From the NCBI GenBank assembly GCA_964640525.1, contig CAZXGS010000003.1, positions 56,873-120,872 of the forward strand: a stretch of DNA of 64,000 bases. Direction: 5' to 3'. Position numbers and translations under genes: made by a program. Position 1 is the first letter of the stretch, and the number at the start of each line of letters is the position of its first letter. The DNA is from SZAS-103 sp964640525 (GTDB lineage: Bacteria; Pseudomonadota; Gammaproteobacteria; Xanthomonadales; Xanthomonadaceae). Positions 1 through 8,096 of this stretch are shown here, piece by piece. The notes beneath the pieces are model-generated. The model searched no databases and was not told the origin of the DNA. It worked only from the letters and a program-made list of their open reading frames with translations.

Positions 1-3000
1 GGCCCCTGCACGTACTGCCCGCCGCCCGGCTCGCCGTAAGGCGTATACAGCGTCGCCCGCTTCAGATTGCCCTTGCTGTCGGTCTCATCCGTCGGGCTGT
101 GCAGCGCATCGGTGTGCTCGTAGGTCGTCGCCCACTTTGCGCTGCCGATCGCCGCCGACCGCTTCGCCACCAGGCTCCCGTTCAGACTCACGTAATCCGT
201 GGTCTGGTTGCTGCGCCCATCGTCCTCCGTGAGCAACTGCCCGCCCCGATCGTACACCGGATAGTCGATCTTGCCATCGATCGTGCGTGTCACCTTCACC
301 CGCCGTCCGTAGCCGTCGTACCGGTAGCTCTCCTTGCCGGTCACCGCCGTCATCCGGTTGGCGGCGTCGAACACGTAGGCGTCCTGCCCCGCGCCCTTGC
401 CGGTCACGTTGCCGCGGGCATCGTAGGACAGCGCCCAGTTCACGTGCCCGGCGATGCCAGTCAGGCGCCAGCTCGCCGGGTCGTAGGCGAACGTGTTCAG
501 GTACTTCGGGTTGTCGCCGACCTGATTGCTGCGGATGTTGTCGAGCGCGTCGTACGTCGTCGTGGCGCTCACCCACCATTGGTTCGGCGCGCGGGTCGTG
601 GTCAGCCGATCCAGCCCGTCGTACTCCATCGTCCGATTGTCGCCGTGATACGTCGTGCCGTCGGCGATGGCGGCGACGTTGCCGTTGGCGTCGTAGCTGT
701 AGGTGTCGTCAAGGATCGCTGTGGTCCCCAGCGCATCCTTGCTCTCCTGCGGCAGCCCGCGCGTGTTCTGGGTCAGGCTGTGGACGATGCCGTTGTGATA
801 GGTGAACCCGCGCATCCCGCCATTCGGGAAATAGCTCACGTCGGTAGCGTAGACGCCAGCCTGGGTCGGCTGGCCCAGCACATTGGGCAGGGTGTTGATC
901 GCCAGCCCATCCGGATAGGTCAGTTGGCGGGCATGGCCGTAGGCGTCGTAGGCGTGGCGGATGGTCTTGCTGCGGCCGTCCAGGTTCAGGGTTTCGGTCA
1001 GCGGCAGCCGGCGCTTGTCGTAGGTGTAACTCCACACGATCGCATTCGCGCCGCTGCCGGTGGTCAGCAGGCGCAGCGCGCCATCGTTGAAGTAGCGGTA
1101 GGTGAGGTCGTCGCTGGAGCCAGGGATGTTCACCGCCAGCACCCGATCGCGCGCATCGTAGCTGCGCAGCGTCCGGCTGGAGGCCGGCACCGCGTCGCGG
1201 TCGGCTTCGCACTGGCTGGGCGTGTCGAGCGCGGTCAACGTGCTCCCCGCTGCCGTCCAGGCGACGTTGTTGGCGGCATCGTAGGCGACGAAGCTCGCCC
1301 CGGTCTCCGGCTCCACCCGCTTGCACAGGCGTTGCTGACTGTCGTAGACGTAGCTGCGGGTGGCGCTGATCGGGCTGCCCTGCCACGTCCCGCTGCGCGT
1401 GATCGACAGGGGCTTGCCGAACACGTCGCGGGCGATGGTGGTGGTCACGCCCTCGGGCGAGACGATCGCGGTCGGGTGGCTGGTGTCGGGGGCGTCGAAC
1501 ACCTGGTAGGCGGTGCCGGTGACGTAATTGCGCGGGTTGGTCGTCTGGGTGATGAAACCGGGCAGGTAGTCGTAATGGGTGGTCAACGGACCCAGTTCGG
1601 AGTCCTGGGTGCTCGTCGTCGGCCGGCCGAGGCCGTCGTAGGCGGTGTGCACGCCGGTCAACGCATCGTCGTATTGGCCGACGGCGGCGACCGGGCTGGA
1701 GGCGAAGGTGGTGCGTCCGGCGAAGTCGAACGCCTTGGTGGCAAAGCGCTGGGTGCCGGACACGTTGGCAGCGTCGTAGGTCTGGCTCAGCACCGGCTGC
1801 CAGAGGCCATCGAAATACGTCACCGACACCGCATTGCCGGTCCGCACGGTCTGCTTCCAGTGGCCCGGCGACAATCCGTACTCGGCCGTTGCGACCGGCG
1901 CGAACGCGATCGTCGTCGGCTTCCACGCGACCTCGTCCCCACGCGGCGGGGTGATCCGATTCAAGCGCCCCATCGCGTCGTAACCGAACGTGGTGGTCGT
2001 GGTCTTCTGGTCGTCCGCCGGGCTCGCGCCGATCGGGTCGGTGATCGAGGTGATGTGGCCGAAGGCGTCGACTTTCGCGGTGCGGGTGGTGCCGTCGGGG
2101 TAATGAAGCGCTTGCGGGACGCCGCGAAAGTAATCGTCGAGGGTGGTGGTGTGGTCGTTGCCGTCGGTGACGGTGTGGAGGTTGCCGTCGGGCAGGAAGG
2201 TGTAGCGGGCGGCGAGGCGACCGAACGAGGTGACGGTGGTCGGCAGCGCGGTGGCCGGGTCGTAAGTCCTCTGGTAGACCTGCACGCCGGTGTCGGCGTT
2301 GGTCAGGGTGGCCGGTTGGCCGAGCACCCACAGCGTAGTGTTGTCGTCATGGGTGGCAACGTCGGTGCGGCGGAATCCGGGCATGCCGCAGTCGGGCACC
2401 GATGGCGCACAGGACGACCAGCGCGTGGTGCTCAGCGGGCTGGCATAGGCGTCGAAGGTGTTGACCTTCGACTGGAACGCCACGCCGTCGCGGAGCTGCG
2501 TGTGGGTAAGTTGGGGGTGCTGTTCTTCGGTCAGGAAGGCGCGTTCCCTGGGATTGACGGTGGTGCCGATGAATTCCGGGAACGGCTGGCCGTCCGCGTA
2601 CGTCCAGTACGTCGAGGTGGTCTCGTCCAGCACGGTGGCTTCGCTGCTGTCGGCAAAGACCTTGACGTCCTGGAGCTGGCCCTCAGTCACGCCATAGCGG
2701 TTGCCGAAGGTGCTCTGGACTTCCGTGCCGTCCGGGTTCAGGACCTTGGTCCAGACCGTGTCCGGACACGAATTGTCCGGGCAATCGGCCGCCCAACTGG
2801 AGTCGTGGTCGATCTGCGACGTGCCGGAGTACGAAAACGTCCACGTCGATGTCGGCATACTCGGACCGCTGAGCACCTTGCTGAAGATCGCGAATTGCTC
2901 GGTCTCCTTGGGGTACGTCGGATCCACGCCCGTGCACTTGTACGGGTCGTAGGACAGGCCGCGGATCAGGGTCTTGAACTGAAACACTCCCGACGCACCC

Positions 3001-4223
3001 GATGGATGCGTCGCGGTCAGGGTGTAGCTATCCGAGGCGTACGGGGACTGGCGCAACAACGGGATCGGTACGCCGTTGCAGCCGGGCTGACCCTGCGGCT
3101 CCGGCTCCCCCGTTTGACTCTTCGCCGGCGGCGACGTGTCGACCAGCGCAAGATTGCCGTCGTATCGGTAACTCCAGCGGGAACCGTCCGGCTGGACGAC
3201 GCCCGTCAGCTGGCTCGCGTGATAGGCATCGTCCGGGTTGGACGTGTAGGGCGTGTAGTCGTAGGTCCAGGTTTGTGCACCGTCGGTCGCCGTGCTGACG
3301 TGACCGGCCGTCCAGGTGAGGGTGATCGTGCGGCCATCGCTGGCAGCAATCGACTGCAACTGATTGTTCGCATCGTACGTCCAGGTGACGGTATTGCCGA
3401 AGCGATCCACCGCATGGCTGGCCGCGAGGTAGTATCGGCGCCGGGAGTACCTCTCCTCGATGTACTTGGTAATGTTGTGGATCTCGTCGTGGAACGACCA
3501 GGTCTTGCTCACGTCCGCTGCGTTGCCGCTCACGAACATCATGCGGTCGAAATAGTATTTCGTGCCGTCCGGTGCGACGGCCAGGAAGCCTTCACCGGTC
3601 CCGCCGGACTGGATCGAAGAATGGCAACTCAGCGCCCACTGGCTCTTGGTCACCCAGTAATACGTGTTGCCGTCGTCGGGATGCGGGCTGATGTTTGGAG
3701 CGCTCGTGTTCGCCAGCAGCATTTCCTGCGAGCCGGCGCCGGAAACATGCAGGGTGTAGCCCGACCAGTATTCGTGCGCCGCAAACGAAGTCTCTCCCTT
3801 GGTGACGGTCGATGGCGTCGCCGCGGCGACATCGGTCACGGAGCAGCGGTGATCCGAGGCGTTGTTGCCGACCACCCAGCCGATTTCGGCGAAATTGCCG
3901 GTCAGGTAGGGAACATCGAGCTCCCAGTTCTCGAATCCCGGCAGGGTGCCGTCCTGGCCTGCCTGGACGACGTTCAACACGCGGCCCAGACTGACCGGAA
4001 TCCGGCCTGTCCCGGGAATCGAGATGTCCGTCACCGCGAAGGAAGTCTGGCCGTTGTAGAAATCGACCTGCTCGCCGAACAAGTCGTTGCCGATGGCACC
4101 GATCGAGTCGGATGGGCGATTCAGACGGTTGGTCTCGAGCTCCGGGTAGCTGTTGGCCAGAACGGCCAGCGGCGCGCACGCGAGCGCTGCCAGGAGCACC
4201 CTGGCCATGATTCGAATGGACAT
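1..4223 (-). CDS. RHS/YD-repeat secreted protein, 3' end outside window
   Basis: A single frame stays open from the ATG at 4223 to the left window edge, about 1,407 codons; I confirmed the same frame near 2204 and 554. It starts with a signal peptide (two basic residues, a hydrophobic run, then AVLA before NSYPELE), so the product is exported. The body is dense in RHS/YD repeat units such as YDALDNIR, YDGLGRP, YDANGNV and YDGYGRR. The last visible part, with YTPYGEPGGG, resembles the approach to the conserved RHS core, so the variable C-terminal tip, often a toxin, lies off-window. RHS proteins form hollow beta-cocoon shells and commonly deliver toxins or act at the cell surface. The antisense strand is also open, which is a composition artefact. 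A second ATG at 4208 is a possible start. Confidence 0.88.
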   Translation of the reverse strand, partial: MSIRIMARVLLAALACAPLAVLANSYPELETNRLNRPSDSIGAIGNDLFGEQVDFYNGQTSFAVTDISIPGTGRIPVSLGRVLNVVQAGQDGTLPGFENWELDVPYLTGNFAEIGWVVGNNASDHRCSVTDVAAATPSTVTKGETSFAAHEYWSGYTLHVSGAGSQEMLLANTSAPNISPHPDDGNTYYWVTKSQWALSCHSSIQSGGTGEGFLAVAPDGTKYYFDRMMFVSGNAADVSKTWSFHDEIHNITKYIEERYSRRRYYLAASHAVDRFGNTVTWTYDANNQLQSIAASDGRTITLTWTAGHVSTATDGAQTWTYDYTPYTSNPDDAYHASQLTGVVQPDGSRWSYRYDGNLALVDTSPPAKSQTGEPEPQGQPGCNGVPIPLLRQSPYASDSYTLTATHPSGASGVFQFKTLIRGLSYDPYKCTGVDPTYPKETEQFAIFSKVLSGPSMPTSTWTFSYSGTSQIDHDSSWAADCPDNSCPDTVWTKVLNPDGTEVQSTFGNRYGVTEGQLQDVKVFADSSEATVLDETTSTYWTYADGQPFPEFIGTTVNPRERAFLTEEQHPQLTHTQLRDGVAFQSKVNTFDAYASPLSTTRWSSCAPSVPDCGMPGFRRTDVATHDDNTTLWVLGQPATLTNADTGVQVYQRTYDPATALPTTVTSFGRLAARYTFLPDGNLHTVTDGNDHTTTLDDYFRGVPQALHYPDGTTRTAKVDAFGHITSITDPIGASPADDQKTTTTTFGYDAMGRLNRITPPRGDEVAWKPTTIAFAPVATAEYGLSPGHWKQTVRTGNAVSVTYFDGLWQPVLSQTYDAANVSGTQRFATKAFDFAGRTTFASSPVAAVGQYDDALTGVHTAYDGLGRPTTSTQDSELGPLTTHYDYLPGFITQTTNPRNYVTGTAYQVFDAPDTSHPTAIVSPEGVTTTIARDVFGKPLSITRSGTWQGSPISATRSYVYDSQQRLCKRVEPETGASFVAYDAANNVAWTAAGSTLTALDTPSQCEADRDAVPASSRTLRSYDARDRVLAVNIPGSSDDLTYRYFNDGALRLLTTGSGANAIVWSYTYDKRRLPLTETLNLDGRSKTIRHAYDAYGHARQLTYPDGLAINTLPNVLGQPTQAGVYATDVSYFPNGGMRGFTYHNGIVHSLTQNTRGLPQESKDALGTTAILDDTYSYDANGNVAAIADGTTYHGDNRTMEYDGLDRLTTTRAPNQWWVSATTTYDALDNIRSNQVGDNPKYLNTFAYDPASWRLTGIAGHVNWALSYDARGNVTGKGAGQDAYVFDAANRMTAVTGKESYRYDGYGRRVKVTRTIDGKIDYPVYDRGGQLLTEDDGRSNQTTDYVSLNGSLVAKRSAAIGSAKWATTYEHTDALHSPTDETDSKGNLKRATLYTPYGEPGGGQYVQG

Positions 4224-4412
4224 GCGGAACGATTCCCCGACGCAGATGGCGACACGATATCCATGGCCGCCCCTGCGGTCGCCATGGACATCGATACCTT
4301 CGAAAAAGAGCCGGAGTATGCGACAGGCGCAGAGCCGAAATCAAATGGCCGCCGAGATGGCCGCCGAGGGTCAGGTCTTGTTTTGCCACATGCAGCCTTC
4401 CAACCTTCCTGC

Positions 4413-4472
4413 ATGGCCCGTCCGCTTCGCCTCGAATTCGCCGGTGCGCTTCATCATGTGATGGCACGGTAG
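4413..4472 (+). pseudogene. N-terminal remnant of a REP-associated tyrosine transposase (RAYT)
   Basis: The ATG opens a 19-codon frame reading MARPLRLEFAGALHHVMAR and then stops at TAG. This closely resembles the conserved N-terminus of the Y1/IS200-like REP-associated transposases (consensus start of the type MARPLRIEFAGALYHV). Nothing downstream continues the HUH or catalytic tyrosine domain, so it is a truncated remnant. Its position beside several REP-like hairpins fits the known link between RAYT genes and REP sequences. Recognition is from memory of the family. Confidence 0.6.
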
Positions 4473-4618
4473 AGACGAGGACAAACAAAATGCAGGTATT
4501 GTCCTGCACCACATTCATTCTTCGCCCGACAGTCGTCGCGCGGCGCACCTGCGGTGGCCACAAACCACGCACAGGCAGGGCGGGCCGATGGCGGGCGAAC
4601 TGGCTTTCCCTCACCCCT

Positions 4619-4647
4619 ACCCCTCTTCCAGGGGGAGAGGGGTTTTT
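4619..4647 (+). repeat. REP-like hairpin, also a plausible terminator
   Basis: ACCCCTCT at 4619-4626 pairs perfectly with AGAGGGGT at 4636-4643 across a 9-nt loop, and a short T run follows on the plus strand. It lies just past the oleD stop codon and belongs to the same style of GC-rich hairpin seen at 5818, 6288, 8031, 17628 and 20752. Confidence 0.55.
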
Positions 4648-4662
4648 GCCGCCGGCATCGCC

Positions 4663-5661
4663 TCAGCGCTGCGCCTGCCAATCCTCGCGCAGGCGCTGCA
4701 GGCCTTGCTCGAAACTCACTTTCGGCACGTAGCCGAAATCGCGCTTGGCGGCGGCGATGTCGTACCAGTGCGTGGTCACCAGTTGCTCGGCGAGGAAGCG
4801 GGTCATTGGCGGCTCGCCGCCGAGCTGGCCCAGTCGCCAGACGCCTTCCAGCACCGCGCCGGCGGCGTAGGCCAGCGCGAACGGAATCGTGGCTTCCACT
4901 CTTGGCGCGCCGACCGCGGCCAGCAGCGCATTGATCGTCTCGCGCGCACTGCGCGGATCGCCGTTGGAAATGAAATAGGCCTTGCCGGCGCAGGCCGCGC
5001 CGATGGCGAGGTGGTCGAAGGCGTCCACGTGCGCCTGCGCGGCGTTGTCGATGAAGGTGGTGTCGATCTTGTTGTGGCCGCCGCCGACCAGCCGCAGCCT
5101 CCCGGCGCGGGCGCGTGCGACCAGTCGCGGCAGCAACTGGTTGTCGCCCGGGCCCCAGATCAAGCGCGGGCGCAGCGCGACCGTCGCCAGCGCGCCGTCG
5201 TTGGCGGCGAGCACGGCCTTCTCGGCAATCGTCTTGGTGATCGGGTAGGCGGCCTTGAAGTGCTCGCCGTAGGGCGTATCGACTTCGTTGCCGCCGGCGA
5301 CCGGGTGGGTGGCGCGGTGGGTGACGCTGGGCGTGGAGGTGTAGACGAGCTTGCCGATGGCGTGGGCGCGGCAGGCGGCAAGCACGTTTTCGGTGCCGAC
5401 CACGTTGGCCAGCCGGTAGCTCTCGAAACTGCCCCAGGCGCCGGCCTTGGCGGCGTTGTGGAAGATCGCCTCCATCCCGCGCGCGGCCTCGCGGATCGCC
5501 GTCGCGTCGGCGAGATCGCCGCGGAGCTGGCGCACGCCGAGCACGTCCAGCGCCGGGTAGCTGCCGCGGTTGAAGCTGGCGACCTCGTGGCCACGCGCGA
5601 CCAGCAGGCGGCAGATCGCCTGGCCCAAGAAACCACCACCACCCGTCACCAGAATTTTCAT
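4663..5661 (-). CDS. oleD: OleD, NAD(P)H-dependent 2-alkyl-3-ketoalkanoate reductase
   Basis: This 332-residue protein is a short-chain dehydrogenase of the 3-beta-HSD/epimerase type. The Rossmann glycine motif TGGGGFLG is at residues 6-13, the catalytic serine lies in VYTSTPSV near residue 109, and the YxxxK pair is Y139/K143 (YPITK). OleD reduces the beta-keto acid made by OleA to the beta-hydroxy acid that OleC converts to a beta-lactone, in long-chain olefin synthesis. Context is decisive: oleA, oleB and oleC lie upstream on the same strand. The start ATG at 5661 overlaps, as ATGA, the stop of a vestigial 46-codon frame that itself begins with the same ten residues. I use the downstream ATG because only it keeps the Rossmann fold intact. 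Confidence 0.9.
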   Translation of the reverse strand: MKILVTGGGGFLGQAICRLLVARGHEVASFNRGSYPALDVLGVRQLRGDLADATAIREAARGMEAIFHNAAKAGAWGSFESYRLANVVGTENVLAACRAHAIGKLVYTSTPSVTHRATHPVAGGNEVDTPYGEHFKAAYPITKTIAEKAVLAANDGALATVALRPRLIWGPGDNQLLPRLVARARAGRLRLVGGGHNKIDTTFIDNAAQAHVDAFDHLAIGAACAGKAYFISNGDPRSARETINALLAAVGAPRVEATIPFALAYAAGAVLEGVWRLGQLGGEPPMTRFLAEQLVTTHWYDIAAAKRDFGYVPKVSFEQGLQRLREDWQAQR

Positions 5662-5798
5662 GACTTCCGCTCCGAGCCGTCCATGGCGGCATGATCCGGC
5701 CGCGCATCCCTGCGCGGCGCTCGCGTCGGCGCGAGAGTCCACCGGACTCTCGCAAGCGCCGCCGCTCGCCCGCCGCCACCGGTGACGAGGATTTTCAT
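5658..5798 (-). pseudogene. Vestigial duplicate of the oleD start
   Basis: A 46-codon frame begins MKILVTGGGG, identical in protein to the first ten residues of oleD. It then departs into unrelated Arg/Ala-rich sequence and stops exactly on the oleD start codon. Seven of the ten codons differ from oleD at the third position only, so this is not a fresh copy of the adjacent bases. The inserted part holds a perfect GAGAGTCC/GGACTCTC hairpin. Its ATG overlaps the DUF559 stop as ATGA. It may now serve only as a translational-coupling leader. Confidence 0.55.
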
Positions 5799-6262
5799 GG
5801 CTTGCCCCGCTCAGCCCCCTCCCTTTCGCGCAGCGAAGGGGGTGATGCGGCGCGATGATGAGCCGCCGGTGGCGGCTCATGCGTCGAAGAACGCCCGCCA
5901 GGGCCGTCGGGTTGTGGAGGGGTAAAGCTCCTCGTCAACTCACGATGAATCTCATCCACCACCGCATCCATCTTCTGCATGACCTCGTGATTCCAGAACC
6001 GCAGCACCCGATAGCCTCGTGAACCCAGCCGCTGCGTGCGAACCCGATCATGCTCCACCTGCTCGCCATGCTGGCCACCATCGAGCTCCACGACGAGCTT
6101 GGCCTGGGGACAAACGAAGTCCACGACGTACACCCCCAGCGGAACCTGGCGCCGGAACCGGAAGCCAGCAGGTTGGCGATTGCGCAAGAAGCGCCAAAGC
6201 AGGCGTTCGGCGTCGGTGGCACCGTTGCGCAATTCCCGCGCGAATAGTCGTTTGGAGTCCAA
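5795..6262 (-). CDS. DUF559 (Vsr/restriction-endonuclease-fold) protein
   Basis: The 155-residue product matches the DUF559 family. It has an N-terminal helical part (RELRNGATDAERLLW), a central FRRQVPLGVYVVDFVCP segment, then VVELDGGQH with the conserved ELDG acid cluster, and GYRVLRFWNHEV before the last helix. This is the fold of very-short-patch-repair-like nucleases, so it is probably a small DNA endonuclease; its target is unknown. The start is TTG at 6262, three bases past the oleC stop, with a purine-rich GGGGAGGGG ribosome-binding site. The last 30 residues (PPSLREREGAERGKP) are encoded by REP-like repeat DNA and look like a read-through tail. It interrupts the olefin operon and is unlikely to act in that pathway. 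Confidence 0.8.
   Translation of the reverse strand: MDSKRLFARELRNGATDAERLLWRFLRNRQPAGFRFRRQVPLGVYVVDFVCPQAKLVVELDGGQHGEQVEHDRVRTQRLGSRGYRVLRFWNHEVMQKMDAVVDEIHRELTRSFTPPQPDGPGGRSSTHEPPPAAHHRAASPPSLREREGAERGKP
5815..5846. repeat. REP-like hairpin inside the DUF559 3' end
   Basis: CCCTTTCGC faces GCGAAGGGG around a short loop, with one unpaired base. It encodes the tail of the DUF559 protein and resembles the copies at 6288 and 8031. Confidence 0.45.
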
Positions 6263-6265
6263 GCG

Positions 6266-8062
6266 CTACCCCTCCCCAACCCTCCCCTTCGCCTTTGGCG
6301 AAAGCGAGGGAGTATTCGCCGCCCACGCCGCCAGCGTCTCGCGGCCGATCTTGGCATTGTGGCGGATGTCGACCGGGAAGCCGGGGTGGAAGGCGAAGCG
6401 TTCGATGCGCGCGGTGTGGGGATGGCGCGCGCCGATGTCGTGCAACTCGGCGACGATGCGCTCGCGCTGCGCGGCGGCGACGCCGGCACGCAGTTCCACG
6501 CACAGCACGGGCAGGTTCTCGCGCCGGCTGCCGTGGAAAACCGGGCGTTGCTCGTAGCTCGCTTCCTCACCGCCACCGAGCACCACGAACGGTCTCTCCA
6601 CCGCGACCCCCACCAGTGCGGTGCGGCGCACCTCGGGGTGGGTGTTGAACACCGGCTCGGCCTGCTCGGTGTACAGCGGCCCGTCCGCGGTCTCCACGCG
6701 GTGCGACTTGCGACCGCAGAACCACAGTCGCCCCTCGCCATCGAAATAGCCGACGTCGCCCATGCGGTGGACGATACGCTGGCTGCCATCGGCCCGGGCC
6801 TCGGCGATCTTCGCCAGCGCGGTGGCTTCGGGGCGGTTGAAATAGGCGTCGGTCGCGGTCGGGCCGGCGACGGTGATCTCGCCGACCTCGCCCGGCGCCA
6901 TCAGCAGCTCGTCCGACCATGTCGGGATCGCGTCATCAGTGATGCGCACGATCCGCACCACGTTCGGTGCCACGGGGCGGCCGACGCAGGTGCCGGCACC
7001 GTGCTCGGTCGCCGCGCGCGTGGCCTGCAGTTCGCGGCCCTCGATCACCGCCACCGGCAGGCATTCGGTGGCGCCGTAGGGCGTCCACAGTTGCGCATCC
7101 TCCGGCAACAGGCCGCGCAGCGTCGCCACCACCTGCGGCGGTACCGGCGCACCGGCCGAGGTGACCCGGCGGATCGTCGGCAGCTTTGCACCATGGCGTG
7201 CCAGCACATCGACCAGTGCCGGCGAGCCGAACAACTGGGTCACGCCGAAGCGGGCGATGGCATCGTGCAGCTTGCGTGGATCGGCGCGTGCCGGGCGGGT
7301 CGGATCCATGTCGGGGATGATGGAGGTCAATCCCAGCGCGGGATCGAACAGCGCGAACGGCGGGAAGGTCGGCAAGTCCACTCCGCCGGCCTGGATGCCG
7401 AAGGCCTCGCGCAGCAGGTCGATCTGGGCGACGAAATGGCGATGGCGATAGACCACACCTTTCGGCACGCCGGTCGAGCCGGACGTGAACAGGATCGCGG
7501 CGACGTCGTCGGGCTGCGTGGCGACGAGCTGCGGCCCGGCGCCGGAACCCATGCGTTCGATGCGTTTCAGCGTCGCCCCGCCCCAGCACCAGCGCCGGCC
7601 GACGGTCACGCGGATACGCGCCACGCGCGCCCAGCGCAAGGCAATCCGCGCCGCGTGCGCCAGCGCGATGCCGATGAAGGCCTGCGGCTGCGCCTCGTCC
7701 AGGCACTGCCGCAAGGCGCGCCGGTCGATGCCCGGATCCACCAACACCGGCACCGCACCGAGCTTGAACAGTGCGAACATCAGCAGGAAGAACTCCGGTG
7801 TGGGTCGCACCATCAACACCGTACGCATGCCGCGGGTGATGCCGATGCGCGCAAGCCCGGCGGCGATGGCGTCGCTGCGCGCATCGAGTTGCGCGTAGGT
7901 CAGGGTGAGGTCGTAGCGAGCCAAGCCGTCGCGGCCGCGCGAACCCGGGCAGCGCAGCGCCACCTGTTCGCCACGCTCGGCGGCCATGCGTGGCAGGGTG
8001 GATGCGATGTTGCAGGCCGGCTCCCGACGTCCCCTTTCGCCGGCCGAAAGGGGCGCCGTCAC
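6266..8062 (-). CDS. oleC: OleC, olefin beta-lactone synthetase (AMP-dependent)
   Basis: A 598-residue member of the ANL acyl-CoA synthetase superfamily. The AMP-binding P-loop reads LFTSGSTGVPKG, and later LWTPYGATE and MGDVGYFDGEGRLWFCGRK give the adenylate and hinge motifs. OleC uses ATP to close the beta-hydroxy acid from OleD into a beta-lactone. The chosen GTG at 8062 lies 34 bases after oleB and leads into PACNIASTLPRMAAERG, the expected beginning of the domain; an upstream start would overlap oleB. The first residues are encoded across a REP-like hairpin (8031-8053) and the last dozen (SLSPKAKGRVGEG) across another at 6288, so both ends have been touched by repeats. Confidence 0.88.
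   Translation of the reverse strand: MTAPLSAGERGRREPACNIASTLPRMAAERGEQVALRCPGSRGRDGLARYDLTLTYAQLDARSDAIAAGLARIGITRGMRTVLMVRPTPEFFLLMFALFKLGAVPVLVDPGIDRRALRQCLDEAQPQAFIGIALAHAARIALRWARVARIRVTVGRRWCWGGATLKRIERMGSGAGPQLVATQPDDVAAILFTSGSTGVPKGVVYRHRHFVAQIDLLREAFGIQAGGVDLPTFPPFALFDPALGLTSIIPDMDPTRPARADPRKLHDAIARFGVTQLFGSPALVDVLARHGAKLPTIRRVTSAGAPVPPQVVATLRGLLPEDAQLWTPYGATECLPVAVIEGRELQATRAATEHGAGTCVGRPVAPNVVRIVRITDDAIPTWSDELLMAPGEVGEITVAGPTATDAYFNRPEATALAKIAEARADGSQRIVHRMGDVGYFDGEGRLWFCGRKSHRVETADGPLYTEQAEPVFNTHPEVRRTALVGVAVERPFVVLGGGEEASYEQRPVFHGSRRENLPVLCVELRAGVAAAQRERIVAELHDIGARHPHTARIERFAFHPGFPVDIRHNAKIGRETLAAWAANTPSLSPKAKGRVGEG
6288..6302. repeat. REP-like hairpin at the oleC 3' end
   Basis: TTCGCC and GGCGAA form a perfect stem around TTT, embedded in the tract CCCTCCCCTTCG...AGCGAGGG. 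It encodes the final residues of OleC and lies 26 bases from the DUF559 start. Confidence 0.5.
8031..8053. repeat. REP-like perfect hairpin at the oleC 5' end
   Basis: CCCCTTTCG at 8031-8039 pairs perfectly with CGAAAGGGG at 8045-8053 around CCGGC. It falls within the first codons of oleC. Confidence 0.55.
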
Positions 8063-8096
8063 CGTATCGGCCCCGCGTGCCGGCCGCCGATCGGCG

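Larger units (their letters stand above)
4224..4662. other. Intergenic stretch with transposase remnant and hairpin repeat
   Basis: No complete gene is visible between the RHS start and the end of oleD. It contains the RAYT remnant at 4413-4472 and the REP-like hairpin at 4619-4643; the remainder shows no coding signal I can support. Confidence 0.6.

Noticed and set aside
99..4472. Plus-strand 1,457-codon open frame antisense to the RHS gene
   Set aside because: It is Arg/Val/Gly-rich without domains and mirrors the GC-biased codons of the minus-strand RHS gene, which has a signal peptide and YD repeats.
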